NCBI GenBank assembly: GCA_022820485.1
Contig: JAJEFJ010000014.1
Coordinates: 1 to 64,000 of the forward strand
From: Candidatus Latescibacterota bacterium
GTDB taxonomy: Bacteria > Latescibacterota > UBA2968 > UBA8231
Direction of reading: 5' to 3'
DNA: 64,000 nt
The position numbers and the translations under genes were made by a program. Below the pieces are notes generated by a model. That model was given only the letters and a program-made list of their open reading frames with translations. It did no database searches and was not told the origin of the DNA. Shown one piece after another: positions 53,914 to 63,064 of this stretch (the stretch's first letter is position 1; every line of letters begins with the position of its first letter).

Positions 53914-55125
53914 GTGGATATAGCGGGGAAAAGTCTGGTCGCACTCAGAAACCACTATCGGCATTACCTCTTTGAAGAGTACCTGCCCTTTTGGGACAAG
54001 TATGGTATCGACCACGAGCTGGGCGGGTTTATTTGCGCTCTAGATCACGACGGCACGTGCGTAGAAGACAGCAAAAACATCTGGTATCAGGGGCGCGGTC
54101 TGTGGACCTACTCGTACCTGTACCAGCACTTTGGCGGGGAGGAACACTTGCAGGTGGCACGCAAGGCCCGCGACTTTCTCCTCGCACACGGTCGAGACCA
54201 AGTCGGCGATTGGGTAACGGCGTTGGATCGGAGCGGGCGGGTCATCTCGCCGGCGACGAAGCGGGGCTACGAGGGCCTTTTCGTCGCCGAAGGGCTACAA
54301 GCCTACGCCCGGGCAACCGGCGACGCAGAGGCCCTCGAAATGGCCATTGCCAGCCTCTGGCGCTCGGTTGCTCTCTTTGACGATCCCGAGCGCTTCGCAG
54401 AGGAACGTTACATCCCGCACAACTATTCAGGGATGCGGATACTGGGCAACCACATGGTGCTCGTGTTGGTTCTGACCCAGCTACTCGAACAGGTTTCCGA
54501 TCCCAAACTGGAAGCACTCTCCGACCGAGTCGTCGATGCGATTGTCCATCGCTTCTGGTATCCCGAGTACCGCCTGATGAACGAGGCTCTAGACCACGAT
54601 TACAGACGGCCCGACGACCCCAATGAGGACTTTATCTACCTAGGCCACGCCATCGAGACGCTGTGGATGCTCCTGCCCGAGGCCATGCGCCGCAGAGATC
54701 GCGCGCTCTTTGATCTAGCCGCCGCGCGCTTCCGCCGCCATCTCGAAGTGGCTTGGGATGATGTCTATGGCGGGCTTTTCCGCGCGATGCACGTACACGG
54801 TGCCTACACCTTCGACAAGGTGCTCTGGTTGCAGGAAGAGGCCCTGATCGGCTGTCTGATTCTGTTGGAACACGCAGGGCTGGGGTGGGCCGGGGAGTGG
54901 TTTGGACGAGTTTTCGACTACGTAGAAGAGCGGTTTTCGCTCAAGCAGTACGGGTATCCATTGTATTTGTATGGCGGGGACCGCAAGGTGAATTATACTG
55001 ACCACGTCTCCCGCAAGGAGCACTACCACCATCCGCGGTGCGTGATGCGGAACTTACTGGCGTTGGAGCGGATGATCGCGCGGGATGGTGCTGTATCGGA
55101 CTTCTGGAGCGCGGAGGCGGGCTAA
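53914..55125 (+). CDS. AGE-family sugar epimerase/isomerase (N-acylglucosamine 2-epimerase-like)
   Basis: A 403-aa (alpha/alpha)6-barrel enzyme starting at GTG with GGGAGAAC before it. Typical blocks are YLPFWDKYGIDHELGGF, DSKNIWYQGRGLWTYSYLY (Arg of the active site), GYEGLFVAEGLQAYARAT, NHMVLVLVLTQLLEQ, FIYLGHAIETLWMLLPEA and KVNYTDHVSRKEHYHHPRC with the catalytic histidines. Members interconvert N-acetylglucosamine/N-acetylmannosamine, cellobiose or mannose/glucose; which one applies here is not determined. Confidence 0.83.
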   Translation: MDIAGKSLVALRNHYRHYLFEEYLPFWDKYGIDHELGGFICALDHDGTCVEDSKNIWYQGRGLWTYSYLYQHFGGEEHLQVARKARDFLLAHGRDQVGDWVTALDRSGRVISPATKRGYEGLFVAEGLQAYARATGDAEALEMAIASLWRSVALFDDPERFAEERYIPHNYSGMRILGNHMVLVLVLTQLLEQVSDPKLEALSDRVVDAIVHRFWYPEYRLMNEALDHDYRRPDDPNEDFIYLGHAIETLWMLLPEAMRRRDRALFDLAAARFRRHLEVAWDDVYGGLFRAMHVHGAYTFDKVLWLQEEALIGCLILLEHAGLGWAGEWFGRVFDYVEERFSLKQYGYPLYLYGGDRKVNYTDHVSRKEHYHHPRCVMRNLLALERMIARDGAVSDFWSAEAG

Positions 55126-55133
55126 AGAAGCGC

Positions 55134-55568
55134 TCACAACTCGTCGTACCGCGGCACCTGGTCGAGGAAGCCGCGATCGGCGACATAGCAGTAGTGGACC
55201 AAGCCATTGGTGACCAAAAGACAGCGCGCCTGAACCACGCGGTTGTACGCGGCAATTTGGTCGAAGGTCTCCTGACTGATGGAGACCTCCGGCTCTTTGC
55301 ACTCGGCCATTAGCACGGCACAGCCCGTGCGGTCGTGGACGATCACATCGGCGCGAAACCGCTTGCCGTGAAGGTCAATGCTCTTCTCAATGGCGATCAA
55401 CCCGCGCGGGTAGCCCAAGTCCGAGATTAGGTACTGTACCAAGTGCTGCCGCACCCACTCCTCGGGCGTCAGTCGCACGTACTTGCGGCGCAACGGGTCG
55501 AGAATTTCGCGTTTGCCTCCGACTTGGCGGATGTCAAACGCCGCGGCCGGCAGGTTGAGGCGCTGCAT
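55134..55568 (-). CDS. Stand-alone HsdR N-terminal-like nuclease-fold protein
   Basis: A 144-aa protein matching the HSDR_N_2 domain. It shows LTPEEWVRQHLVQYLISDLGYP, LIAIEKSIDLHGKRFRADVIV and AVLMAECKEPEVSISQETFDQIAAYN. The D...ExK nuclease-like residues are the D of RADVIV and the ECK triplet. No helicase or specificity subunit is nearby. Short proteins of this kind are common in FCB genomes outside restriction systems and their role is unknown. It begins one base before the stop of the quinoprotein gene on the same strand. Confidence 0.75.
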   Translation of the reverse strand: MQRLNLPAAAFDIRQVGGKREILDPLRRKYVRLTPEEWVRQHLVQYLISDLGYPRGLIAIEKSIDLHGKRFRADVIVHDRTGCAVLMAECKEPEVSISQETFDQIAAYNRVVQARCLLVTNGLVHYCYVADRGFLDQVPRYDEL

Positions 55569-55569
55569 A

Positions 55570-57918
55570 TTATTTGAGCAACAGCATCTTGTGGACTAAT
55601 GAGGCGGTGCCCTTTTGGAGGCGCGCCAAATAAACGCCGGTGGCCACCGGTTTTCCGCTGGCGTCCGTTCCATCCCATTCAACTTGGTAAACGCCCGGTC
55701 CTACGTCGCCGGCGGCAAGCGTCTTCACTCTCTGGCCCTGTACGTCGAAAATTTCCAAGCGCACCCGACCCGGCTCTGCGATGCGGTAGCGGATGGTGGT
55801 GGAGCTATTGAACGGGTTGGGGTAGTTCGGATCTAGGGCAAATTCTCGCGGCGCGACGATTCGGTCATCCTCTTCCCGCACCGCCGTAACACTCCCAGAG
55901 TACGGAGCGGCGACCAAGCGAATTTCGTCGAGGTAGAAGGTTCCGCGCAGGCTGCCGATTAGACGCAGCGACTCAATAGGGCCATCGAGGGCCAGATCGT
56001 CCAAGGTGGCCTCAACGATCTGCCACTGGTCCAAGTCCAGATCAATTTGGTCAATTAGGCTCAGCGGGCGGGCGGTCTCGCCGTTGACAACAAGGCCAAA
56101 AGAGGGCCGGAAGCCGCCGGAAGCCTTGCCCGGATGCAGGGCCATGCGCAGCACAGTGTAGCCAACTTGGGCGACCGGCGCACGGGGCAGGAATTCAATG
56201 GTAAAACCTCGGGCATCCACCCGCAGCGCTCGCTGGCCGGCGAACACGGTATCGGCATGGGTCGGGTCGAGTTGCGCGCTATAGAGGGCGCCTTGCTCCC
56301 ATGCAAGCTCGTCGGCAAAGAGGACTTGATCCTCTCTGGGCAGCACGACGATAGAATGCACTAGCTTGGTCTCCTCGTCGCCTTGCGCGAGATGCACCAC
56401 CAGCTTTTTGCGGCCATTGTGCTCACCAGCCGAGAGATCGGCTTCAAGGCGATAGGTCTGGTCGTCTATCGCTTGCAGGGGCAGGGCCTCGGGACCATCC
56501 AACGAACTCAGATCAGCCGTGAGCTGCGCTGGTTCTGCGCCCTCTACCTGCCGCCGGAGGCGAATCGTCGAACGCAAAGGCAGCGTTGCCCCGGCGAGCA
56601 ATGTGTCGGGCGGGGAATTTTCCCACGTGCCTTGGAGGGGGCTGGCCTCGATGCGGAAGATGGCTTGGGTGAAATCATCGCTGGTCACGTAAAGGCGACC
56701 GGCCTCGTCGGTAATCAGCCCAACGGGTTTACCCCATACAGCCCTTTCGTTAGGGTCGGGACGGAAGCCGGTGAGAAAGTCGGCGACGCGAGCGTTGGAC
56801 CCATCTGGCTCGGCAAAAAGCGCCATGACCTTGTAGCCCGGATCGTTGCCCAATACACCCGCGCGGAAGGCGACAAACGCGGCGTGTTTGTACTGGGGAG
56901 GGAACTGGTCGTGCTCGTAGAAATGCAGACCCATCGGTGCCAAGTGGGCGGAGACGAGAGCCGCCGGACGCTCCATGCTGGCAACCAATAGCGAGTCAGC
57001 ATTGGTCAGTGGGAAGATCGCCCGCCGGTAGGCGTCAATGGAAAAATCGGTCCAGACCTGATAGGCGTACGCCAAAGGCCAGCCATAGAAGCCGCCGTCG
57101 CGCAGCGGGGTGATCCACTCCGGCGGCAGATCCCGGCCCTCGCGGTCGTGTCCGTTGCCAGCGCCCCACAGCTCGCCGGTGACCGGGTGCAAGTCGAGGC
57201 CGATGGCATTGCGCAGCCCTGAAGCATAAATCCGCCGCCCCGTGCCGTCGGTGTTCATCTGGATGACCGTGGACCGCTCCGGATCGTCTTCGCGGCAGAG
57301 GTCGCAACCTGAGCCAATGTGGAAGTAGAGCTTGTCGTTGGCTTCGTCGAAGACCAGCGTATGCGTCACGTGCTCAGAGGATCGGCCCATAAAACCGGGC
57401 ACCTCGGCGAATACGGCGCGCTCCTCGTAGAAGCCGTCCGCGTCCCGGTCTTCAAGGCGGTAAATCGCATCGTCATCGGCGACGAAGAGCTCGCCTTGGT
57501 AGAAGGCGATGCTGTGCGGCCAGTGAAAATCGTCAGCGGCCTTGTACACAGTATCGGCGCGGCCATCGCCGTCTTTGTCGGGCAAGGCCAACACCGTGCT
57601 TTGGCGACCGGAGGCCGGACTCCATTGACTGCTTCCCCGAGTCTTCATATTGGCCACGTGCAAGACGCCTTGGTCGTCCCATGCCATAAAGCGGGCTTTA
57701 TCTACTTGGTCGGAGAAGAGTTTGACCTTAAAGCCGGGCGGGAGGTTGAGCGTGCGGGCGGGGAGTCCCTCAACAGGAGTTGGTTCAAGGTGAAGGTCAA
57801 TTTTGGGCGTTAAGCGGATCTGACCGGGGGGATACTCGGCGTGGAGGGCCGTGCTGGCAAGCAGGATACAGAACAGGCAAGCGAGCGAGACGATGCGGAC
57901 AGCAGGTAGCACAGACAT
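55570..57918 (-). CDS. Secreted sorbosone-dehydrogenase-like PQQ beta-propeller with type A sorting domain
   Basis: A 782-aa exported protein. ATG at 57918 opens a signal peptide (IVSLACLFCILLASTALHA); the open frame upstream overlaps the next gene. LPPGFKVKLFSDQVDKARFMAW is the hallmark opening of L-sorbosone/soluble glucose dehydrogenase-type propellers. ALPDKDGDGRADTVY, LHVANM-type and GLRNAIGLDLHPVTGELWG blocks follow. A jelly-roll-like region lies at about residues 540-680. Residues about 696-782 form a type A sorting domain: NYPNPFNSSTTIRYRI, RLEIFDVQGQRVKTL and ATGVYLARLQKG, ending KMLLLK. It is probably a surface or secreted sugar oxidase. The substrate is unknown. Confidence 0.82.
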   Translation of the reverse strand: MSVLPAVRIVSLACLFCILLASTALHAEYPPGQIRLTPKIDLHLEPTPVEGLPARTLNLPPGFKVKLFSDQVDKARFMAWDDQGVLHVANMKTRGSSQWSPASGRQSTVLALPDKDGDGRADTVYKAADDFHWPHSIAFYQGELFVADDDAIYRLEDRDADGFYEERAVFAEVPGFMGRSSEHVTHTLVFDEANDKLYFHIGSGCDLCREDDPERSTVIQMNTDGTGRRIYASGLRNAIGLDLHPVTGELWGAGNGHDREGRDLPPEWITPLRDGGFYGWPLAYAYQVWTDFSIDAYRRAIFPLTNADSLLVASMERPAALVSAHLAPMGLHFYEHDQFPPQYKHAAFVAFRAGVLGNDPGYKVMALFAEPDGSNARVADFLTGFRPDPNERAVWGKPVGLITDEAGRLYVTSDDFTQAIFRIEASPLQGTWENSPPDTLLAGATLPLRSTIRLRRQVEGAEPAQLTADLSSLDGPEALPLQAIDDQTYRLEADLSAGEHNGRKKLVVHLAQGDEETKLVHSIVVLPREDQVLFADELAWEQGALYSAQLDPTHADTVFAGQRALRVDARGFTIEFLPRAPVAQVGYTVLRMALHPGKASGGFRPSFGLVVNGETARPLSLIDQIDLDLDQWQIVEATLDDLALDGPIESLRLIGSLRGTFYLDEIRLVAAPYSGSVTAVREEDDRIVAPREFALDPNYPNPFNSSTTIRYRIAEPGRVRLEIFDVQGQRVKTLAAGDVGPGVYQVEWDGTDASGKPVATGVYLARLQKGTASLVHKMLLLK

Positions 57919-57941
57919 GAGACGTTCCGGTGGTTTGAGGT

Positions 57942-59066
57942 CTAATGGTCGCGGCTGGCGTCTAAGAGGATTGCCGAAGAGAGAAAGTGCTTGGGGGCCG
58001 GCGGCCCTGGTGCCGGGCGCACGCGGCTCTCGGCGATTATGCGCAGGCGCACAAAGCCCTGGGCATCCGACGGAATCTCCAGCATCCATTCGCAGCTCCC
58101 GGCCGGTCGAGACTCCAAACACTCCAGCACGGCCGGCGCGGCATTCGGCTGCCATTGGCCAATCAGTTCGACCTTTTCGACCGCTTCGGTTGCCTCAAAG
58201 ACAACGCGCAAAACTCCGGGGCCTCCCGTCCAAGTATCGCCGATAAAATGGTTGTCAATTGAGAAATCGCCGAGGTCGAGCCAGTGCCCTTGAGAGGCAC
58301 ACGTGCGCCCTCGGCGCAGGCCGGCGAAGATCGCTTCTGCGGTGGATTGGGGGGCCGCCTCCACGCCGACCCGGACGTGATTGAAGACGCCTAGCGGATA
58401 ATCGGGCTGCTGCAATTGCTTGTGGACGTGGAAGTCGGAGTTCAACAGCAGGGAAAATGGCCGTTGGCAGGCGTACACTTGGTCAACCAAGCCACCGACG
58501 GCTCCCCCCGGATAAGCACACGGATCCATCGCCGCGACTTTGGCGTGCGCTTGATGTCCGTGCAAGGCTTCGATGCCAACGACGAGGCCCCCCGGATCAG
58601 CAGCTAGATAGCGGTTGATGCTCTCTGCGGACCACTGGCCGGCAGCGGGGTGGTTGAAGAAGAGAATGGGGCGCTCTTCCGCTGGCAACGCGGTCAGATG
58701 CTCCAAGGCCGCTTCCACGCTGACAGAATCCGCAGCCCCTAGGCGATCATGCGTTGCGGCGAAGGCATAGGCGTTTTCAGCCTCGCGCTCACCTATGGGA
58801 AAGACGAGTCCTGCGTGACCTCCCCTAGGCGCGTTCCACTCTAGCCCGAAGAAGATGGGAAACCCCGGCAGGATGCGGCGCGCTTGCTCAATCATGCGGT
58901 GTTGCTCAAAAAAGACGGGCTTTTGTGCGTGATTGGTCAGCGCGATAAAATCGAGTGCATCGCCTGCCCCAGCCAAGTGCTCGGCGACCAAGGCGTGATC
59001 TTCGCAGTGGCTGTGCATATCGCCGCGGAGCCACCTCAGAGGCCCGCGCGTTATTTTGTCGGCCAT
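57942..59066 (-). CDS. PHP-domain metallohydrolase-like protein
   Basis: A 374-aa protein. RGDMHSHCEDH provides the HxH of a PHP domain, followed by LDFIALTNHAQ, FFGLEWNAPRGGHAG, ILFFNHPAAGQW and LLNSDFHVHK, the remaining metal-binding positions. The last ~100 residues form a beta-sandwich-like extension (GVLRVVFEATEAVEKVELIG). No signal peptide is visible. PHP enzymes hydrolyse phosphoesters, but stand-alone members of this type are poorly characterised. It starts 23 bases upstream of the quinoprotein gene on the same strand. Confidence 0.75.
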   Translation of the reverse strand: MADKITRGPLRWLRGDMHSHCEDHALVAEHLAGAGDALDFIALTNHAQKPVFFEQHRMIEQARRILPGFPIFFGLEWNAPRGGHAGLVFPIGEREAENAYAFAATHDRLGAADSVSVEAALEHLTALPAEERPILFFNHPAAGQWSAESINRYLAADPGGLVVGIEALHGHQAHAKVAAMDPCAYPGGAVGGLVDQVYACQRPFSLLLNSDFHVHKQLQQPDYPLGVFNHVRVGVEAAPQSTAEAIFAGLRRGRTCASQGHWLDLGDFSIDNHFIGDTWTGGPGVLRVVFEATEAVEKVELIGQWQPNAAPAVLECLESRPAGSCEWMLEIPSDAQGFVRLRIIAESRVRPAPGPPAPKHFLSSAILLDASRDH

Positions 59067-59209
59067 GGGCAAAACGGACGATTGCGTATATTCTCTAATG
59101 TCGCCTATCGGCTTGAGTTTGAGATACGAGCCTTATTAGATTAAGCGAAAACTTGAACCGCGTAAAAGAGTCGCCGGCAACCTTGGCGACTGGCTTGAGG
59201 AGTAAAACA

Positions 59210-61234
59210 GTGTACAAATGGTCAATTCTCATCGCGATCGCGCTTTCTACAGCACCGGCAACCGCCCAGATTTCGCTGTGGAAAATGGGCGGCCAAGGCT
59301 TGGCTTGGAGCCAGAATGACAGCAGCGAAGTCTTTATCGACTTCCAGACCTTTCCCGGCTCAATAGCGCCGACCTACTTCGACGGCGAGGAAAACATCCT
59401 TTCCAAGCTCCCTTTCTGGTCGCCCTTTAAGTTTCCCACCGACTTGGGTTACGAAGACGGCCTCATTCCGCGAGTTTGGCGCGCAGCCAACGGCTTCTAT
59501 TGGTTCACGGCCGGAACCCTGACCACCGAATGGGTCGATGGCGACAGCTCTTCTTACAGCCCGCCGGTAGCGCGCGGCATCAATTCGGAGTGGTACACTT
59601 TCGACGTGGGGGTTCCAGTGCCCGCCAACGTAGTCGGGTTCTACACGCCGCCGCACGGTTTTCGCGCCGACGGTACGCTGCTGCGCGACGACATCTTCAA
59701 GGCGTTTGAAGTCTCGATCGCCGAAGAGTTCGATCCGGTCCTCAACCTCGAAAACAACGACAACGACTATCACCGCCTAGAGACCTTGATCGCCGATGTG
59801 CCACTCAACTTCGACGCCAATGTCCAACTCGGCTTTCCCAAACAGTACGTGCGTTTCATTCGCCTGCGCCGCAATCCCTCCATCGACGACAAAGCCTTTG
59901 CCTCGGGCCAAGCCAATGTCCAGCAGGGCACCATCGGCGAGTTTGAGCTCAAGGGCGAAGGGGTGCCCAAGCGGGTGTTTTATCTCTCTAAAATCATCTC
60001 CCTCGGGCGCACGGTGAATTTCGGGCGTCTATTCTGGGACGCCACGCCCATGCGAATGGTCAAGGGGGTCCCTACTCCCGTTGACGACGCCCAAACCCGA
60101 CTCGCGATCTCCGTGCGCTCTGGCCGCGACGACGACCCCAACGTCTATCACGAGTTCACCGACACCGGTGCCGAGCGGACGGTCTCGCGCGAGCGCTTCG
60201 AGAACGAACTCAAGCAACCAGACCAAACTACCGGCGGCCAGATCCAAGAAGGCAAGCCCGGCCTTCGAGCCTCAATAATTTACGACCAAGACAACTGGAC
60301 CTTCTGGTCTTTTCCCATTCCTGAGTCCGGGCAACCCGCCCCACTGGAGCGCGGCAACCACATCCAAGTGAGACTCACCTTCGAGAGTAGTTCCTTCTTC
60401 GACTTTGTGCGGCTAGACTCGCTGTGGATTGAGACCGCACCGCCGCTGGCCTCGCAAGTCATCGGCGAGGTCGCCCGCCTCGACGAGCCGACGCCCGCCG
60501 GTGGCCTCACCGAGGTGTATTTAGGTGAGACGACGGACTTTACCTACGATGTGCTCGCCCAGTTCGCCGGGGCGAGCCAGCCGGGCTTTGATACGATCCG
60601 AATCCGCACGGGGAGCCACCCTCAGTTCAAACGGCTAGAAATGGGCCAACCACTCCAAGCGCTAGAACCGGCCGAGGTGATAGAGGGAGAGGACGAATTA
60701 GTGGTGCGTTTGCCGCAGTCGGTCACCCGCAGCCGCAACGAACCAGTGCGGCTGGTATTCGGCACAGAGGTTTTCATTTTTGCCAACACGTTCGCCGGCG
60801 AGGTTTTAGACACGAGCGGGGAGAGTCTGCCGCAGCAGATTGAGGCTGGCAACGCCTCCGACGAAGTCAACACCAACAGCCTGCGGGTGTTGGGTGGCGC
60901 ACAAGATGCCGGGGCTCCCATCGAAAACCTAGCTTTTTCAAGCGAGGTATTGACCCCCAACGGCGACGGTGCCAACGATGTGCTGGCCATCAGTTATACC
61001 TTGTTTCGCCTGCCCGGGCCGGTGCCCGTGGCTCTCAACATCTACGACTTGCGCGGCATCCGGGTCGGCGGCCTCGAACTCGGAATGCAGGGGGCCGGGC
61101 CGCAAACCGCGCATTGGGATGGACTCGACGAGAACGGCGAGTTGTTGGTCCCGGGTCTGTATGTGATGGAGATCGCCCTCAAGGCGGAATTCAAAACCTT
61201 CCGCCACCAGCAGCCGCTGGGCTTGGCCTACTAG
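59210..61234 (+). CDS. Secreted discoidin-like protein with TPNGDG C-terminal domain (paralogue D)
   Basis: A 674-aa exported protein and the fourth member of the family at 1912, 9864 and 11975. GTG at 59210 follows GAGGAG by seven bases and gives a signal ending STAPATAQ. A frame starting at TTG 59153 is rejected. Shared features are GVPVPANVVGFYTPP, GTIGEFELKGEG, NFGRLFWDATP, SVRSGRDDD, NWTFWSFPIP and VIGEVARLDEP. ELVVRLPQS and a C-terminal domain beginning TPNGDGAND near residue 582, ending LGLAY, complete it. It lies far from the main cluster and is followed by a methyltransferase gene after 13 bases. No partner of the 888/908-aa family is adjacent. Confidence 0.73.
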   Translation: MYKWSILIAIALSTAPATAQISLWKMGGQGLAWSQNDSSEVFIDFQTFPGSIAPTYFDGEENILSKLPFWSPFKFPTDLGYEDGLIPRVWRAANGFYWFTAGTLTTEWVDGDSSSYSPPVARGINSEWYTFDVGVPVPANVVGFYTPPHGFRADGTLLRDDIFKAFEVSIAEEFDPVLNLENNDNDYHRLETLIADVPLNFDANVQLGFPKQYVRFIRLRRNPSIDDKAFASGQANVQQGTIGEFELKGEGVPKRVFYLSKIISLGRTVNFGRLFWDATPMRMVKGVPTPVDDAQTRLAISVRSGRDDDPNVYHEFTDTGAERTVSRERFENELKQPDQTTGGQIQEGKPGLRASIIYDQDNWTFWSFPIPESGQPAPLERGNHIQVRLTFESSSFFDFVRLDSLWIETAPPLASQVIGEVARLDEPTPAGGLTEVYLGETTDFTYDVLAQFAGASQPGFDTIRIRTGSHPQFKRLEMGQPLQALEPAEVIEGEDELVVRLPQSVTRSRNEPVRLVFGTEVFIFANTFAGEVLDTSGESLPQQIEAGNASDEVNTNSLRVLGGAQDAGAPIENLAFSSEVLTPNGDGANDVLAISYTLFRLPGPVPVALNIYDLRGIRVGGLELGMQGAGPQTAHWDGLDENGELLVPGLYVMEIALKAEFKTFRHQQPLGLAY

Positions 61235-61247
61235 GCTAGCCGCTTCA

Positions 61248-61835
61248 ATGCCTACTAGAGATATAAGCCGCTTGGGTGAAGACATTGTGTTTGAAGAGAA
61301 TCTCAGGGGGCGCACCTTTACCTTCCACTCCACTTGGGGGCTTTTCAACCCCAAACGCATTGACCCAGGGACGCGGCTGCTCATCGACCACATCAAAGCC
61401 GGGCCTGCCGACTGTTGCCTCGACTTAGGGTGCGGATATGGTCCCATCGGCTTGGCGCTAGGTTACCTCTGCCCCGAAGGTGAAGTCCATCTAATCGACA
61501 AGGACTTCGTCGCCGTCGAGTACGCGGCGCAAAACGCCGAGCGCAATGGACTGTCCAATTGTCGCGCCTATTTGAGCAACGCCTTCAGTCACGTACCCGC
61601 CCACGTGCGTTTTGACACCATTGCCTCCAATTTGCCCGCGAAAACAGGCAATGAACTCCTGACGATCATCATGCACGATGCCTGCGCCCGGCTTGAGACG
61701 GGCGGGCACCTATGGGTCGTCACCATTGCCGGGCTAAAGGAGTACATCAAGCGCAATTTCAAGGAAGTCTTCGGCAACTATAAAAAGGTCAAACAGCGGG
61801 GGACGTACCTACTATCTCTAGCGGTTAAAGAGTAG
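61248..61835 (+). CDS. Class I SAM-dependent methyltransferase (RsmC/RlmG-like small-domain type)
   Basis: A 195-aa protein. CLDLGCGYGPIGLALGYL is the SAM-binding motif I, VHLIDKDFVAVEYAAQNA the acidic motif II. FDTIASNLPAK stands where N6-adenine or N2-guanine rRNA methyltransferases have NPPF, so the catalytic tetrad is altered to NLPA. HSTWGLFNPKRIDPGT at the start matches the RsmC-like MTS family. The substrate may be rRNA or another nucleic acid, with the changed motif reducing confidence. It follows the discoidin-like gene within 13 bases. Confidence 0.78.
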   Translation: MPTRDISRLGEDIVFEENLRGRTFTFHSTWGLFNPKRIDPGTRLLIDHIKAGPADCCLDLGCGYGPIGLALGYLCPEGEVHLIDKDFVAVEYAAQNAERNGLSNCRAYLSNAFSHVPAHVRFDTIASNLPAKTGNELLTIIMHDACARLETGGHLWVVTIAGLKEYIKRNFKEVFGNYKKVKQRGTYLLSLAVKE

Positions 61836-61869
61836 AAGTTTTTAAACCCCAAGCACCCGTTCTCCCGCA

Positions 61870-61889
61870 TCTGCGTCCATCTGCGGATA
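61870..61889. repeat. TCTGCGTCCA decamer repeat, two units
   Basis: TCTGCGTCCA followed by TCTGCGGATA lies between the convergent methyltransferase and enolase-family genes. Confidence 0.5.
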
Positions 61890-61890
61890 C

Positions 61891-62943
61891 CTAGAGCAGC
61901 TCCTCATTCACCTCGACGCCAAATCCCGGGCCTTCGGGCAGTACTAAGTGACCTTCCTGCGGTTGCGGCTCCCCCAGCCATAGCTTGTCGCGCACCGCGT
62001 CGCGCCGGCCCATAACCATCTCGGCCAAATTGTCGCCGTAGCCAGCCGCCAAAAAGTGCAGCCCCCAAATCTCGCCGCCCCGATGGGGCACCACGGGGAT
62101 GCGGTGGGCTTGGGCCAGCTTGGCAATGCGCAGCGTCGCCGTCAGACCGCCGCACCAAGTGACGTCCGGCTGCCACAAGTCCAGAGCCCGCACGCTGGCG
62201 ATGTGACCGAAATCCCGCACGGTGAATTCGTGTTCGCCGCCAGCCAACAAAATGGGGTGGATTTGCGGACGCAACGCCGCCAAGCCATCTAGGTCATCGG
62301 GCAACAGCACGTCTTCAAACCAGTATATGTTGAACGGCGCGAGTTGCTGCGCCACGGCCACGGCAAAATCGGGCGACCACGACATGTACGCGTCAATCAT
62401 CAAGAGCGCGTCTTCGCCCAAGGTCTGGTGCGCCCCTTCGGCCCACTCAAGTATGCGCGCCGCATCAGCGGCTTGGCTTCCTTGCCGCGTCTGCGAGGAC
62501 TTATGGGCATTAAAGCCCAAGTCGCGATACCAAGTGCTATCTGGGCCTGTGGCGTAGGCCCGCACCTCGTCCCGTTGCCGACCACCCAACAAGTCGCAGA
62601 CGGACTTTCCTTCGGCCCGGCCCAAGACATCCCACAGCGCCAGATCTACGCCGCTGATGGCCATAACGGCGATCCCGCTGCGGCCGTAGGGCAGGCTGGC
62701 CTTGTACTGGTCGTCCCAGAGCCGGGCGACATCTTCAACGCTGTTGATGCTGCGCCCCACCAGCAACTCGCGCAGGTGGCGATTGATCACCTCTACAGCA
62801 GCAATCCCACCGCCCCCTGCTCCCCAGCCGCTGACGCCGATATCTGTATCGATGCGCACGACCATCTGCCAGAAATGCCGACGCCATGCCGCCGGCGCTA
62901 CGCGATAGCGGGGATAAACTGATTGTACTCCGGTTATTTTCAT
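61891..62943 (-). CDS. Mandelate racemase/muconate lactonizing enzyme family protein (rhamnonate-dehydratase-like)
   Basis: A 350-aa enolase-superfamily enzyme. The capping domain (ITGVQSVYPRYRV, GVSGWGAGGGG) is followed by AISGVDLALWDVLGRAEG. The KSSQTRQG segment, metal ligands in LLMIDAYMSW, IYWFEDVLLPDD and LAGGEHEFTVRDF, and VPHRGGEIWGLHFLAAGY at the end are visible. The layout is nearest to acid-sugar dehydratases such as L-rhamnonate dehydratase. It differs from the enzyme at 17995, so two separate acid-sugar routes are likely. AAGGAG precedes the ATG at good spacing. A divergent HTH-PAS regulator gene is 121 bases away. Confidence 0.84.
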   Translation of the reverse strand: MKITGVQSVYPRYRVAPAAWRRHFWQMVVRIDTDIGVSGWGAGGGGIAAVEVINRHLRELLVGRSINSVEDVARLWDDQYKASLPYGRSGIAVMAISGVDLALWDVLGRAEGKSVCDLLGGRQRDEVRAYATGPDSTWYRDLGFNAHKSSQTRQGSQAADAARILEWAEGAHQTLGEDALLMIDAYMSWSPDFAVAVAQQLAPFNIYWFEDVLLPDDLDGLAALRPQIHPILLAGGEHEFTVRDFGHIASVRALDLWQPDVTWCGGLTATLRIAKLAQAHRIPVVPHRGGEIWGLHFLAAGYGDNLAEMVMGRRDAVRDKLWLGEPQPQEGHLVLPEGPGFGVEVNEELL

Positions 62944-63064
62944 GCGTAACTCCTTGTGTACATTTTGTTTTTATTGCCTTCCGTTTTGGTAATAAGTCGC
63001 TTCGTATCGTATTATTTATATATCAAACATCTAGTATTCTATATCCCCATTATAGGAACAGTCC
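62944..63064. promoter_or_regulatory. AT-rich divergent promoter region
   Basis: This gap is strikingly AT-rich against GC-rich flanks and contains TATATAT, TATTCT and TATAAT-like hexamers on both strands. It separates the divergent enolase-family and regulator genes. No single -35/-10 pair with 17-base spacing is convincing, so exact promoters are not assigned. Confidence 0.45.
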
